Positions 46,910-60,000 of a stretch of DNA of 64,000 bases are shown here, one piece after another (position 1 is the stretch's first letter; each line of letters begins with the position of its first letter). Below the pieces are notes generated by a model that saw only the letters and a list, made by a program, of their open reading frames with translations, searched no databases and was not told the DNA's origin. Origin of the DNA: Liolophura sinensis. Lineage: Eukaryota > Mollusca > Polyplacophora > Chitonida > Chitonidae. The position numbers were made by a program, and so were the translations under genes. The stretch is taken from the NCBI RefSeq assembly GCF_032854445.1, contig NC_088301.1, positions 36,939,187 through 37,003,186 of the forward strand, written 5' to 3'.

Positions 46910-47221
46910 TTAAAGGAGAAGAAAATTTAAATTACAAACAAACACCATTGAAAAGAGTATGCATTTATGAGTATGCCATAAAAAATCTAATATGTGCCTC
47001 AAGTTGCTAAATTATAAATGAAGTCAGCGCCAAAGTCCGCTGTGGGCGACTCCATTTTGCCCAAAGAACTAGTCCTGAAGTCTTCTGTGTTAGGAGGAAA
47101 ATTTCCGTCGGAAACCTCTGAAGAGCAGTTGGAAAGGAAAAATCGGAAAATTGTGCAGCAGGCACCACCAGATAGGAAAAAATGTGCTCTTTTCATGTTT
47201 TTAAGTTTTCTTCTCCTTTAA
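46910..47221. mobile_element. TTAA-flanked MITE-like element (~312 bp)
   Basis: TTAA at 46,910-46,913 and 47,218-47,221 enclose inverted ends: TTAAAGGAGAAGAAAATTTA on the left, and TTAAAGGAGAAGAAAACTTA for the right end in reverse complement (19 of 20 match). A 67-codon frame inside (47,018-47,221) has no family resemblance and ends in the inverted repeat, so I treat it as non-coding. Ends begin TTAAAGG, as in the 23,205-23,524 element. Confidence 0.75.
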
Positions 47222-47339
47222 CATATTAGCTGAACAAGTCTGACAGACCGCTGGCGGCCCGGTCGTACATCCAAGACAATACTTAGTTCAAACTTGTCTC
47301 GAGCTTGTATCCGAGTTAACCTGGGTAACCGAGGCTCAT

Positions 47340-47455
47340 CCAATCAGTGAATGAGGAAGTATCTTTAACAACTAGTTCGGTATGGTTTAAAAGACCCATC
47401 GCTCTGACTGAAGTAATTTCATTTCATTACTGATTGGAAACCCTGTGTTCTTCAG
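47340..47455 (+). promoter_or_regulatory. Probable promoter and first non-coding exon of the SLC16 gene
   Basis: A perfect CCAATCAG (47,340-47,347) is followed by TATA-like TTTAAAAG (47,386-47,393). About 65 bases later is a consensus donor TTCAG|GTAAGT, so an exon of roughly 47,418-47,455 is predicted. The only downstream gene on this strand is the SLC16-type transporter, whose start exon has an acceptor (GATTTACAG before 50,670). The join is inferred. Confidence 0.35.
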
Positions 47456-47586
47456 GTAAGTAACGCAGATACTGATTAACTCGATAGCTCTCATTTAACA
47501 TTATGTGTTTAATCAAATACAGTATACAACACGTATACGGATGTATATATGAACTTCATTTCATTACTGATTGGAAACCCTGTGTT
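47418..47586 (+). repeat. Exact 32-base direct repeat around the predicted first exon
   Basis: The same 32 bases (starting TTCATTTCATTACTGATTGG) occur at 47,418-47,449 and 47,555-47,586, offset 137. The first copy forms most of the predicted exon; the second is in the intron and lacks the donor. Confidence 0.9.
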
Positions 47587-48069
47587 GTTTAGTATTTCAG
47601 ACTAATACCATTACAGCTCGATCCGAACTACCTAATACATGTGATGCTTTATTGCCTATATAAGTATGCGTATATGTTTCATTGCCGACATGTATATAGT
47701 GTTGTCAGTATACATACCATGAACAACCCTAAATGACACCCTAATGTACTTGAAATAGTGATCCTTCGTCGTATAAGAATGCGTGTTCGTATAAGGATAA
47801 TGTAACCTACAGAACTCCGCTTTAATTTTAAGAGTGTGCTCGCAGTATTAAGCTTAGTTGTGAGTGGAGGAAACAAAACCGGTAACAGTAACCAGATGCA
47901 CGCATCCTTGTTTCCTTGTTGGGGATTGATGTATTTCTAAAAACTTTAAGGGAAGTGATAGCAATAGTGTATGTACAATATTGGGTTATATATACATGCA
48001 TTTTGTACCGTACACATCAATCCCCGAAAGGACATAACGGGTGAAGCTATTCAAAGTCTGGTATGTATA

Positions 48070-48072
<3 letters not shown>

Positions 48073-48124
<52 letters not shown>

Positions 48125-48133
48125 TATATATAT
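48073..48133. repeat. (AT)n microsatellite with one phase break
   Basis: AT repeats with a single ATAATA interruption near 48,117. Confidence 0.97.
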
Positions 48134-50669
48134 TGATGAAAAAACTTAATTGACTGTCTTTGACGGGAATTTATTTAGATTATTCCGCTCTCAAGTATTA
48201 CTTGTTCGTTTGTACTTGGTAACAGTATGAGATCGATAGCTCTTGAGGTGCCGTTTGTGCAGTCTTATAGGCTCGATCGTTGAAGAATAAATATATTTGT
48301 CTCACTGACATGGCATGCAGTTCTGTACCTGTCACACGTGCACAGTAGGCCCCCTTCAGTATAAATGTGGCCAATAGAGATCGGTGGTTTTTCAAGGGAA
48401 TAGCAGTTTACTCCATGCATAAAACATAGCATCGTGTATAGGCTTCTATAGACCTAAATAAGAACTATAGAGTATAGGCCACAACAGTCATGTAAATAAA
48501 TTAATTTCATAATTGTTTTCATAATGCATGACATCAGGAAACGCGAGATAGATGAGTTCCTATAGATGAGATTAGAAAACATCGTTGTAACCTAATAAAC
48601 TATCATCTTAAACCCAATTAGGCCTAATTATAATATATAGTCCATTATACACAAATATTTCTTACTTTGTAAATTATCTTTTAAGATGATAGGCCCAGCA
48701 AGTAATGTATCATCATGCTGAATGATAGCGTTTTGATTTGGCCTATAAAAGGTGAGCCTATACAGGCCCATATCTGTGCAGATTGCATGTTATCACTACA
48801 ATAATATTTTCATACTATGTTTCAATATATCAGTTTCTAGATAGCTGTTTCTAGTGCGCATGCCCGAGATTTCTCCCCTATACAAATCCAGGTGACTATG
48901 TTAAACCATTGTAATCCTATTCAAACACAAAGTCGGTTTGGTGCATTTTGGGCCTACACAGGTCTGTGATATTGGGCCTGTGACACTTACCATGTGCTCA
49001 AAGCTAGTGTCAAAGAGAAAACTTAGAAATGAGCCGAACTTAAATATCAACAATTTTGCTGGGCTGTAGGGTCTGTTGCGTAGTCTGCTGTAACAGTTTG
49101 AACTTCGCAACTCTTTTAGACACGTTTATGAATTTGATGAGCTATAAACATGATGCACCATTGGACCATCACTGCTAGTGAAATGTACATTATCAAGTAA
49201 AGGGTACTGTATATGTCAAATAGGTCATGTGCCGGAGTTTGTATTACTGAACGTTAACACCATGCGCGCAGTTCTATTTACAAAGTATAAAGTACCACCT
49301 ATGTTATCTCATTTACGGGAGAAAGCCTTGTTACAAACAACAAATCAACGTAAAATACCGGGATAGTATATAAGGCCAAGATCGTTGTCGACTTCATCTC
49401 ACGGTGATCACTGTAATACGTATTTTATTTATCTAAGACTCAGACCAAAAGGACGTGTCAATTTAATGCACTGTAGGCTCTTCAATAAATTAATAACTGC
49501 ATTTGAAGCGCTAGATAAACTCTGAATTTGAATGAACGCTGTGTGACAGGAACAACAATTCTGACTACGCTTGTTTTTGTTAAATGGTCGGATTAAACGT
49601 TATTTAAGGGATTTTAAATCAGCATTCCGGCTTGCGGCTTCTCTGGATTACAACAGCTCCCTGTAGGCTACGAGCCTATATTATAACCATAACTATAGCA
49701 TACATATAATATGCTGAGGTCATAAATGCATTGGGCGTCAAGTCTGTTGTCTTGAGCATACGGCTTCAGTGAGGCCTCGTGCAGTCTTGTTAGACTCGAT
49801 CGAGTGGCAGTCTGCTACCGTACCAGGAGACACACTGTCGCAACGTGATGTGACCGAAATAATGTTTAAAGCGACGTGAAACCCTGAACAAACAAACATT
49901 GACGAGATAAGGACTGTTACAGGTGGATGTTACATGTCTTAATTTGAACATAGTCTGAAGTATATAGCCTTAGGCCTGCATAGCTCATTTCGTATGTAAT
50001 ACACATAGGCCCACAAGACATGTGGGCCAGGCGACCACACATGCCGTTTCTGTCAAGTTAATCGGACCTGGTCTGGGTCTTCTCTAAACAGGTTACTTGT
50101 AATATCTCTCTAAATGTCCCTTCTAGCTTGTTAAACTTTGGTTTGACTTTTACTTTTTTAAACGGCACACTAAAGGATTTTTTGCTAATACGATTATTGA
50201 ATTTCAATATCCAAATGTCTTGTTTAACAGTTGACTAAAATTATGTATGCTTTCATGTCGCATAAACAATTTATTCGTCCGTTAACGCCGTGTAGATTTT
50301 GGCTATAAAGGTAGCTTCAGCCAGTCTTCGTAACCGTTGCCTTCAGTTGAAGCTTATGGTTTGAGCTATATTCGCTTAGATGTGTGTATAGCTCAATAGG
50401 ATACGGTTCACCCAAGCGTGACCTAAATTTACTCCTGTCTGCATCTCTAACTTGTGAGTTACAGCATTTAAAGAGTTAGTCTTGATTAAGTCTGCTTCTC
50501 TCTATACAGATCACGGTTTCCTCCACCGCATTATTTTTTTCACGCGTGGATGATGCGGGCTTACTATATACTGACCGTCGGTTATGGAGACTCTCAAATC
50601 GCGTGGAACTGTATTGTATGTGTTGTATTGTTTCTGAACTCTGAAGAACACTTAACGTGATTTACAGGA
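48134..50669 (+). other. Sequence upstream of the SLC16 coding start, no gene seen
   Basis: Probably intron 1 of the transporter gene if the promoter at 47.3 kb is right. A TATA-like GCTATAAAGG near 50,302 is an alternative promoter for a transcript entering the exon at 50,670. No other coding signal. Confidence 0.4.
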
Positions 50670-50724
50670 AGCGTTGCACCATCCTCGGGCAAACTAACGG
50701 AGTTACACATAGTCAAAGCTCGCC

Positions 50725-51024
50725 ATGGAACCGAGCCTAATGCCGCAATTGGGCGTGCAGACAAACAACGCTTTGCTTAATGAGAGTCCGATTGACATGG
50801 AGGTCGAAGTCGAATTAAGGCCTGCTGGTGACAGCGAATTCAAAAGTGAGTGGGAGGAATGGGGAGATGGGGTGGAAGAGGAACGGATGAGAATGACGGA
50901 AGGAGAACAGGCCTCCATAAAGGTGGAATTGCGTGGACAACCCCCTTGGGGTGAGGCCTGTCAGGACAGGGACATCGACCAGGGCTGGGCATGGGTAGTA
51001 CTTCTGGCCTCCTGGATGGCGCAG
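50725..51024 (+). CDS. SLC16-like exon 1 (residues 1-100)
   Basis: It begins at GCCATGG and ends at GCAG|GTATAT, phase 0. An acidic tail rich in Glu (EVEVELRP, EWEEWGDGVEEER) is followed by DIDQGWAWVVLLASW, the start of helix 1. Confidence 0.85.
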
Positions 51025-54000
51025 GTATATATTCAGTTCATCGATCGAGTCATAGCTGCATGCATATATAGCCTACACAATCTGTTATTAATTATGGTGT
51101 ACGCGTAACCACTTCATTACAGTAGGGCTATATATACGTTGCAAACGCAAACAGGACGAGACATGTACATGTGGTACAATGATATAGCAGTATTTTACAA
51201 GCATAAGAAATACAGTACGATGATATATATTTAAAGCTCATATACAATTATGTTCTCGCCACGATATGGCTGAGATATTGCCGATGTGGCGTTAAGCCAT
51301 AATCATTCATTCATTCATTCATATACTATTACTGCCAAGTTGCCAACCGAGCGTTCATACCATCACCTGGTATATAGGTCTTTGTGCAGGCTTTTCAATT
51401 GTATGTAATTTTCCCTTATCGGGAGTATTTCCTAGTTTCTCCAGAAATAAGATGCTGTCTGAATTTGAAATGTTTTTTTTGTATGGTACAATGTTTAAAT
51501 ACAGGTCGATCTTGACTCATAGGCCTATGTGTAATCTCGTTTTGTGGATTTGTGCCATATGGTTTGAAATGAGATTTTGAAATTTTACAAAGTATATGAT
51601 ATATGCGATGCCATTTTGCTTTTTTTCTGCGTAGTATATGATTTACATGTACAAAGAGTTCAGTCGAGTTCATATTGCAATCGCGATACCTGTAATTATC
51701 TTTTACTGGCCCGAGGGTGAAATCTACCGTTCATCAATACCGGTTGTTTGGCCCCTGTATGCATACATGCGTGCTGGCCGCTGGGAGTATTTTCAGTATT
51801 GTGACTTTTTGGCACTGATGGCCATAGGATAGCGGAGGCTAATATTTGTGGTCATAAATCAATAAATCAATGGATCCATCACTCGGTGGAAATATTAGAA
51901 CAGAGGAAATCCCCTATAACGTTTGCTTCACACCCTCATTAGTCGATTGACACGCCTAATTATCGCAGTATATGCATTGACATAGGTGCCACACCACTGT
52001 AACCCCCCTATAATTAATACCATCAAATACAGTCCATCGGTATGGCTGGCCATGCCTAAATATGCTTTAGTACATTGTGTACAAATGTGCCCATATTGAA
52101 ACTAGCATCAGTGCACTGGAAAACAAACGTATGAAACAGAACTCTTTTTTTTCATACTTACAACGTACCAAACCCTAAGAACTATGAACCCTGTCCGTTG
52201 TTCAAACCACCAAACTGGTAGCCCATGGCTGTTCGTTGGTTTATACACCACATGTTGAATATACACGTCATGATAATCATTTTGTATAACTGTTTGCCTA
52301 AAAGTAGTCTGGGTTGTTTAATATTTGTTAAATGTGATGCCAAGGCATGTGGCATTTTGAGTAATACTAGACCAATAAATTGCAATTATGTCCAACAAAT
52401 TGCAACTAACATAACTGCATAACTTTACTTAATTGTGCTTAAGTCATAGTTCTAAAGGATGTATTAGTTGCTATTATTTACGTATTCAATCAGATTTCAT
52501 CGGTTACTTGTGAACATTTGCCATGTACACTATGTCATCGATGATCTGGTTTTATTCTCCATGTTGTAGTCCTTTATATTGTATGTATATTAAAAACAAT
52601 ATTGTCTAAAGGGTTCGTAGAAACATTCACTGGTTAATAACAATATAATTAAGACGTACAGCATGGAGAATAAGACCAGAGCAGCGACGACAGTATGATA
52701 GATGACAAATGGTCACACGTAACCGGTGAAATACCTAAGTCAGGGTTTTATTCTAACTGTTCGTTCCCTTAGCACCATGGCTTAAGCAGAACGAGTTAAA
52801 AAAAACTATGCAGTGATGGTTATTGTAATTTATTATACGTCACTGGTTTATAATTACTAAAAATTCAAAGCTATACTTTGTGTTATTGTAAGTATACATT
52901 GCTGGCCTTTTGATCATTCGTTGTTCTTTATTTAGTGGCGGTTTTCAGAGTTTAAATACTTGTATGTGCTTATCTTATTACACACATTTCATACATACTG
53001 CTTTTGTGCGATACACAAATGTTACAGAACTGCGCACTGGTTAAATGAACATGCACATCAGGCTAGCAAAGACAGTGTTACCTGAATGGTCGTTTTGCAT
53101 TGGTTTAATGTTATTGTATGTAAAATGTGATGACAACACAGCATTTTGAGTATAATTCTATGCCAGTGGCGTCTAATATATTTGTTTTTTTTACCCAGTC
53201 CTACTTGAACCTTGGTGCTGGGGGCCTGTAACTTGCTAGTATAATGCATTTTCATGATCAATTAGAATAAAGCATCCATTGAAGTTAACTGAACGCCGAC
53301 TGAAGTATTTCAGCGGTTATGTCTGACCATTTGCCAGCCATCACACTGTCGTTGCTGCTCTGGTTTTAGTCTCTTTGCTCTACGTCTTTAAATGTATATA
53401 ATATATAATATTTTCCATATTATATGTGCATGAATATATTCACCTATGACTGGTTACCTACAAACTTGAAAGCCTCGTGATATCATTGAGGTTTCACCTA
53501 TGCCACAAGGCTATTTAATGACGTGCATAAACCTCATTAACCTAAGGTAAATTCGCCTGCATGGTTGAATGTTGTATGGGACCTGAGGGAAATGATATTT
53601 AGACCACAGAGACGGTTGAAGGCACCAATTAGAGGATGCTTTGCTCGGAGTATACATGGATATGTACTGTTTACATGATGCCGAGTAACACGCATAGGAA
53701 AAGAAAAGATAGCTCATTAGCCACCTTTTGTCCACATCTGGTTTCTTTTTACAGGTCATTTTAACCCAGCTTTTGACAGAGAGCACTAACATTCTAGAGT
53801 TTCGCGGGATATCAACTGACAGTGTAAACTTACATGTGTTGTTTATACATACTGTTTCTGTATGGGATACTTCCCTTTGTTATACCTCATTTCCGTTGAG
53901 CAGGCACCATAGCCTTATGTCAAATGACTTAGTGTAATATTTAAAGATTATGGTTGTATTGCGAAAAAAAAAAAAAAGCATGAAGCCCCTATGTAGTGCC

Positions 54001-57000
54001 TAGGTAACCTAGGAGCCATCTGGAGGTTTTAATAAATTTCATGTAAGACAGCTTGGCCCACATCAATGACAAAATTTGGCTTTTTTGGAGTCCTGGAAAG
54101 CATAAGAAGTTCAGAACGGTTGCGAACTGCTGGTTTTATAGTTTTATCTTATTAAAACACATGTTTCACTTTATTCAGAAATGGCTATTGGGCTCACATC
54201 AGAGTTGAGTGTTGATGCTCATGAAGGCGGTTGACAAGGGGTGCTGTGACTATAAACGGTGCTAAGAGGTGGCATCGTGGTTTACTGTTGTTGACAAAAA
54301 TTCCCTGAACAATTCCTCGTCGACTAAACAACTCCCAACCCCCTCCTCCGCCTCCCTCAACCCCTGGCATGTGAATGGCAACTCTCTTTTAGAAAAAAAA
54401 ACATCGTAAAGACCATTCAGAATTTAACCAAGGCATTGTGATACAGTCATAACAGTAGTTTGGCACAAATTCTATGTTTCTTTTATTTCACAACGCTTTG
54501 TCGGGTAATATTATTAGGTACAAATATCAGTTTAAGACTGGAAATGTCAATTCAGTAGAGTACATAGCCTCCAATGACAATAACAAAACATATAGCTCAG
54601 CTAAGCAACCATTCAAAAAGAAAATGGCATATTTTAGCTATAAGACTGAGGGATTTTGAATATTGAATTTAATAGGGACCTACATGTACTGGCCCTATTC
54701 TATCGTATAACATATTTATTTATTTATTTTATTTGATTGGTGTTTTACGCCGTACTCAAGAATATTTCACTTATACGACGGCGGCCAGCATTATGGTGGG
54801 AGGAGACCGGGCAGAGCCGGGGGAACCCAGCATGAGCTGGACTTGAACTCACAGCGACCACATTGGTGAGAGGCTTCTGGGTCATTACGCTGCGCTAGCG
54901 CGCTAACCGACTGAGCTACGGAGGCCCCTCGTATAACGGAAATTCGGAAAGGAAATGCCTGTACCTCTCCGAAAATGGATAGCACAGTTGGTAGAGCGTC
55001 CAAGCGTTGTGGGAGCGGTAGATCCAGGATCAATCCTGGGTTGAGTCACACCAAAGACGTTAAAAGAAGAAGTTGTAACTTCCTCGCTTGGTGACCGGCC
55101 CGGATAGCACAGTTGGTAGAGCGTCCGCTTCGGGACCGGTAGATCCAGGATCAATCCTTGGTCGAGTCACACCTAAGACTTTAAAAGAGGAAGTTGTAAC
55201 TTCCTCGCTTGGCGTTCAGCATGAAGGGGATAGTGCAATGACTGGTTGACCCGTATCAGTATAATGGCTCGGGCGGGGCGGCTTACTTGCCTTCGGTAAG
55301 TCGTCTCAGTGATGCAGCACTAAATAAAAGAGCGGTGGAAATCCGTCCTGCAACAAGGAGGCACATTACACGTGCATGCACCCTAATGATTCCTTCGTCG
55401 TCATATGACTGAAAAATTGTTGAGAACGACGTTAAACCCCAAGCACTCACTCACTCACTACTCGCTTGGTGTTCAGCATGAAGGGAATAATGCAATGACT
55501 GGTTGACCCGTATCAGTACAATTGCTCGTTCGGGACGGCTTACTTGCCTTCGGTAAGACGTCTCAATGAACACATTACATATGTTCTAAGGATTCCTTCG
55601 TCGTCATATGACCGAAAAATTGTACGACGTTAAACCCCAAGCACTCACTCACTCACCTCTCTGAAAATGAGTTTGGACACGTGTGCTGAGAAAGGAATGT
55701 TGACCAGATTGAAAATACCTATTTGGTAAGTGTATTCAAGACGGAAGTTTAAAACGATGTTGACGGCAAATTATTAAATCCTTGTAACATTTTCGGAAAA
55801 ATATGTTAAATGAAAATAAACCAGAATTGTGTCGGTTAACGTTGTACATATTTGATGGGTTCTACGACCTATAGAGTTTCATGTGACGGCTCCTTTGACA
55901 AGGACGTTGCGATACACCAATCACTCTGTACGGCTATTACTCATCCACACACGATGTTAAAGATTTTGAACTGAGAAACCTTGTTAAACGGCGTTGAGAA
56001 ACGTTGTTCAGAAAGGATGTTAAGAATTGGTACATAGGTCTCATTTGACTACCCTTTTGGTGTTCATAAATGTTGTTCATGAAAAAGGGTATAGATCTCT
56101 TTTTAATACTATGAATACAAACAATGTTGGCTTCAACACGGTGTTACTTATATTAACTCCATCTCATCTTTCTTCCTCGGCTTTTTTCATCATTCATATC
56201 AGCCGTCTTGAATTTTAGTGTTTTGTATGAATTTTTTAGACACTGTGGAGGGCTCATTGGCTAACGTTTTGCAAAAGACCATAATACATCATTGTGCCAA
56301 ACATGGTGCTTTTATCCACCAAGTAGCGCTAATTTCAATAAACCACTTGACTCTTATCTGTTCCCTATACACAGGTGATAACCGGTGGAGCGGCCTCATC
56401 TATTGGAACTTTTCACCTGTATCTCGTGGATGCGTTTGATGAAGACCAGACTCTGACATCAGCCATTGGTTCTCTTTTATCCGGGCTGTGCATGTGCTTA
56501 GGTTAGTGTACATACCACGGAAAGTGAGTATGAGGTAATTTTCCCTCCGAATCACATCATATTCCAATCATTTGTGACGATATCCGGTAATTCACGTATT
56601 GCTTTTTCAAGAAGGTTTGTATTCACTCTTCAGTGTCTGATTGAATGTCGCTATTGACCTGATATGAGAGATTCCACACGAAGCTTCGGTATTATCAAAA
56701 AAGTGGAGAGGAGAAAAGGTCTCAGTATATAGTCAGAGAAGTAGTAATAGATGTAAAAGTTCACAAAGAACATGCACGCTTTGTTTTCCATCGCTTCAAC
56801 TTTACAATGATTTTGTGGTATAACATATGTTCTGTGTACAAATTTTCCATCTGTATGAGAAAATTGGATTTAATGGATATTTGGGAAATAGATTATGCGC
56901 TCATGGATCCAGTGTTCATTTGGTTGATGGTATAGTGTATGAAAATGTCAGATTTGACACTTTTCATTTTGCCCGATAATTTCCTTTTTCATTTCTCTTT

Positions 57001-60000
57001 ATTTTGTTGCGTAATTATAAGAACATTTGAACCTGTTATGTGATTACACATTGATTTTGACGAATTGCATGCGTTGGCGAAATTTAGCCTTCCAGATGAT
57101 CGGATTTCCTCTGCCAATCCTCAGAAAACTTAGTATCAAATCCAGGTCTGACACCAAAAATACTGGATTTTGTGGAGTACTCTCAAAAAAGAAAAAGAAG
57201 ACTTCAGCGTGATTTTTTACTTTTGTACAATAAATCGTGTTTTTAATATTATTTTACACACATTTCAGTATATTACATAATATAGTTTACCGGCAAGACT
57301 TCGTATACAGTGTACTTGCTGAATAGTATGTCAAACTGGACTTTTCCAGGACCTGTGGCAAGTTTAATAAGTGATGGTTGTTCCGTCAGACAATGCGTGC
57401 TTATAGGTGGCCTCCTGGCAACAGCCGGAATGGTTTCCAGCTCACAGGCTACAAGCTTTACGTGGATATTTGTAACTTTTGGAATCGTGACGGGTGAGCA
57501 AGTGAACATAGTCACAAACAAATATATACATTCCAGTCTTATCTTGATCGAAAAACCCATCTTAAAAGTACTTCGATGTATCTATTGTTATTGTTTTTTT
57601 TTTTAATTCAGAATGTTCCAACTCCGATGTTTAACATTGTTATAAATAATTTGACTGTTGTTCAGACCATATGTACACTGTCGAATCTATGGCTTAACTC
57701 TTCGCACTTTAAATTTCCATGTTTTCTCTAAACATATGTTTTGTGTATTTGACAAAGATAAGAAATTTACGCTGCCTTTTATTGGCAAGAGAGAAGACAG
57801 TCTTCAGCTTGAATAAAATTGTAATTCGTGTCATAAGAATATAAAGACAATAAAAGGTTGATAAGATCTTGTTTATGTTATGTTTGTATCTTATTTCAGC
57901 AAATGATGCATTTTTGTTTAACCATTTGACACAGGGACAGGACTTGGTCTAACCTTTACACCCGCTGTTGTGATCCCTGGATATTACTTCCTTAGACAAC
58001 GCAGCATGGCCTGTGGCATCGGTGTCACAGGGTACTCTTTCGGCATCGTTGTTGTACCTTTAATGCTCCAGGCTCTTGAAGAAACGTATGGATGGAGAGG
58101 AGCATACCTGGTCATGGGTGGCCTTGTTCTCAATCTGTGCGTTTGCGGGCTCATCATGAAACCATCAGTTCTCGAGAAATCACGAGGAATGACAACCCAG
58201 TTCCTTGGACTTGGTGCAGATGACCCAAAAAGTAAACAGTCATGTTTACACATTATATTCCAAAAATACGGATTTCTAAGGAATTTACGTTTCTGGGCGC
58301 TGTTTTATGTGTTCTTCTTAAGTAATGTTAGTATGAACATAATATTTCTCTATTTACCAACTTACACGCACTCTCTGGGAGCCTCTGGACGTGAAATGTC
58401 TTTGTTGTATATAGTTTTGGGATTCTTCAACATGGCTTCCCGGGTTCTGGTCGGATTGGGTACCAACGACGCGGGCAGAGGAACGTCACTGGACAAAACT
58501 TGTGTTTTGTTCGGTTCGCTAAGTCTCCAGTCTATAGCAATACTCTGTTTCCCGTGGTATTCCTCTACCACTGCCGGGCGGTTATCGTTTGCAGCTATCA
58601 TTGGGTTTTACTATGGGGTCCAGCCATCAGTCACCACGCCTTTGACGGTGGATTCCGTTGGTCTCCAGTGGATCTCTCCTGCCGTCGGTATGATCATGTT
58701 TGGGAAAGGCCTCGGCATGGTTGTAGGACCACCCTTAGCAAGTAAGACGTAATAGGTTGAGCTATCCTGAGTTATTTGTGTAAAAGCGATAAATGCGATG
58801 AATTTATGCCGATTGATGATGATATTGGAGATGTCCAATGCTAAAGCTTTCGTCGCAGCAGTCTCATACTTGAATAGAGCCAATATGTAGCCTATTATGG
58901 TTTTACAAACTGTACGTACTACAAAATCCTAATTTGAAGCTTTGGCCTTTCTCATGCATAAATACAGCCAATGTGTATTCCGATTCCACGAAAGGTATCA
59001 GTAACACATCAGTGTCTTAGCTGAGCTTCTCTCTGGGCATGTATTATTGTTCTTAAATGCAACCATGGTCACGGTACATATATACATTTAGACACACAGC
59101 AACCAGCCCGCCTCTGCTGGTGTTTGGCTGTCCAGATTCCACTGTTGTGGTAATGTGTAACTGCTTGAAAATACTACATCTGTGTTACTGTTGATTTTTG
59201 GAAAGAAAATTTTAGTATGAAATGTTTTGGATGTGTGTTTCAGCCAGTCTTTACAATTTCACACGAGACTACAACGACACATTTCTATTTGGAGGTAAGT
59301 TGAGATCTTCAGTACTTAGTTGGGTAACAGTGGATCGAGGGATTTCTCATTATAATACTATAATATGTACGTAAGTACGGTATAACTCGTAAGTGGCACT
59401 CTAAGAGCAACGATATTTAGTTTTTATATTTTGTTCGGTGTAAGAATTTTGAGTAAAATTCAGGAATTAAGATATCACATGGAGGAAACGTTAAAACGTT
59501 ACTATAGATTTGCATATAGGTGTGAACGATGTCAATCATATTCTGAATGATGCATTTAAAGAGGTAACCAAGGTTACAGAGAATCCCAATATCCCAATAT
59601 CCACAAGTATATTTAGCTTAAGCAATATATTTATCTAGCGATTATTTGACTGGTGTTTAGTTTAGGTTGTTATGAAGATCTTTCATATATATAGGATGGT
59701 GGGCAGGTCTACTGATAGGGGTGTTTGAAAAAAAAAAACTCGAAGAAATCCGCCGCACGGTCAGTCACCCGATTTACCGCGTGGCGTAAAGCCGCAGTTC
59801 AGCCAGAGAAACGTGCTTTCGAATGTATGACCTTAATCAGTTAATCTTCTCAACTGAGCGATTAAACATTTATATAACCCTTATGCCTCAGTAGATCGAC
59901 ATCTGACACTATGTAATGTTCTGTAAAAGTGTCGTTCAGAGTTATCGGTGTTAACAACGTTATAACAGCTGCTGACAATTCATCTGTGGCAGATTTAATA

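Noticed and set aside
47018-47221. 67-codon ORF with charged protein-like composition
   Set aside because: It lies wholly within the TTAA-flanked inverted-repeat element and its last codons and stop are in the terminal repeat.
54791-55154. Minus-strand ORFs of 80 and 83 codons
   Set aside because: They are entirely made of SINE sequence.
55096-55170. Possible functional tRNA gene with perfect A and B boxes
   Set aside because: No acceptor-stem pairing or 3' end visible, and it is followed by a SINE body and tail; it is a SINE promoter.
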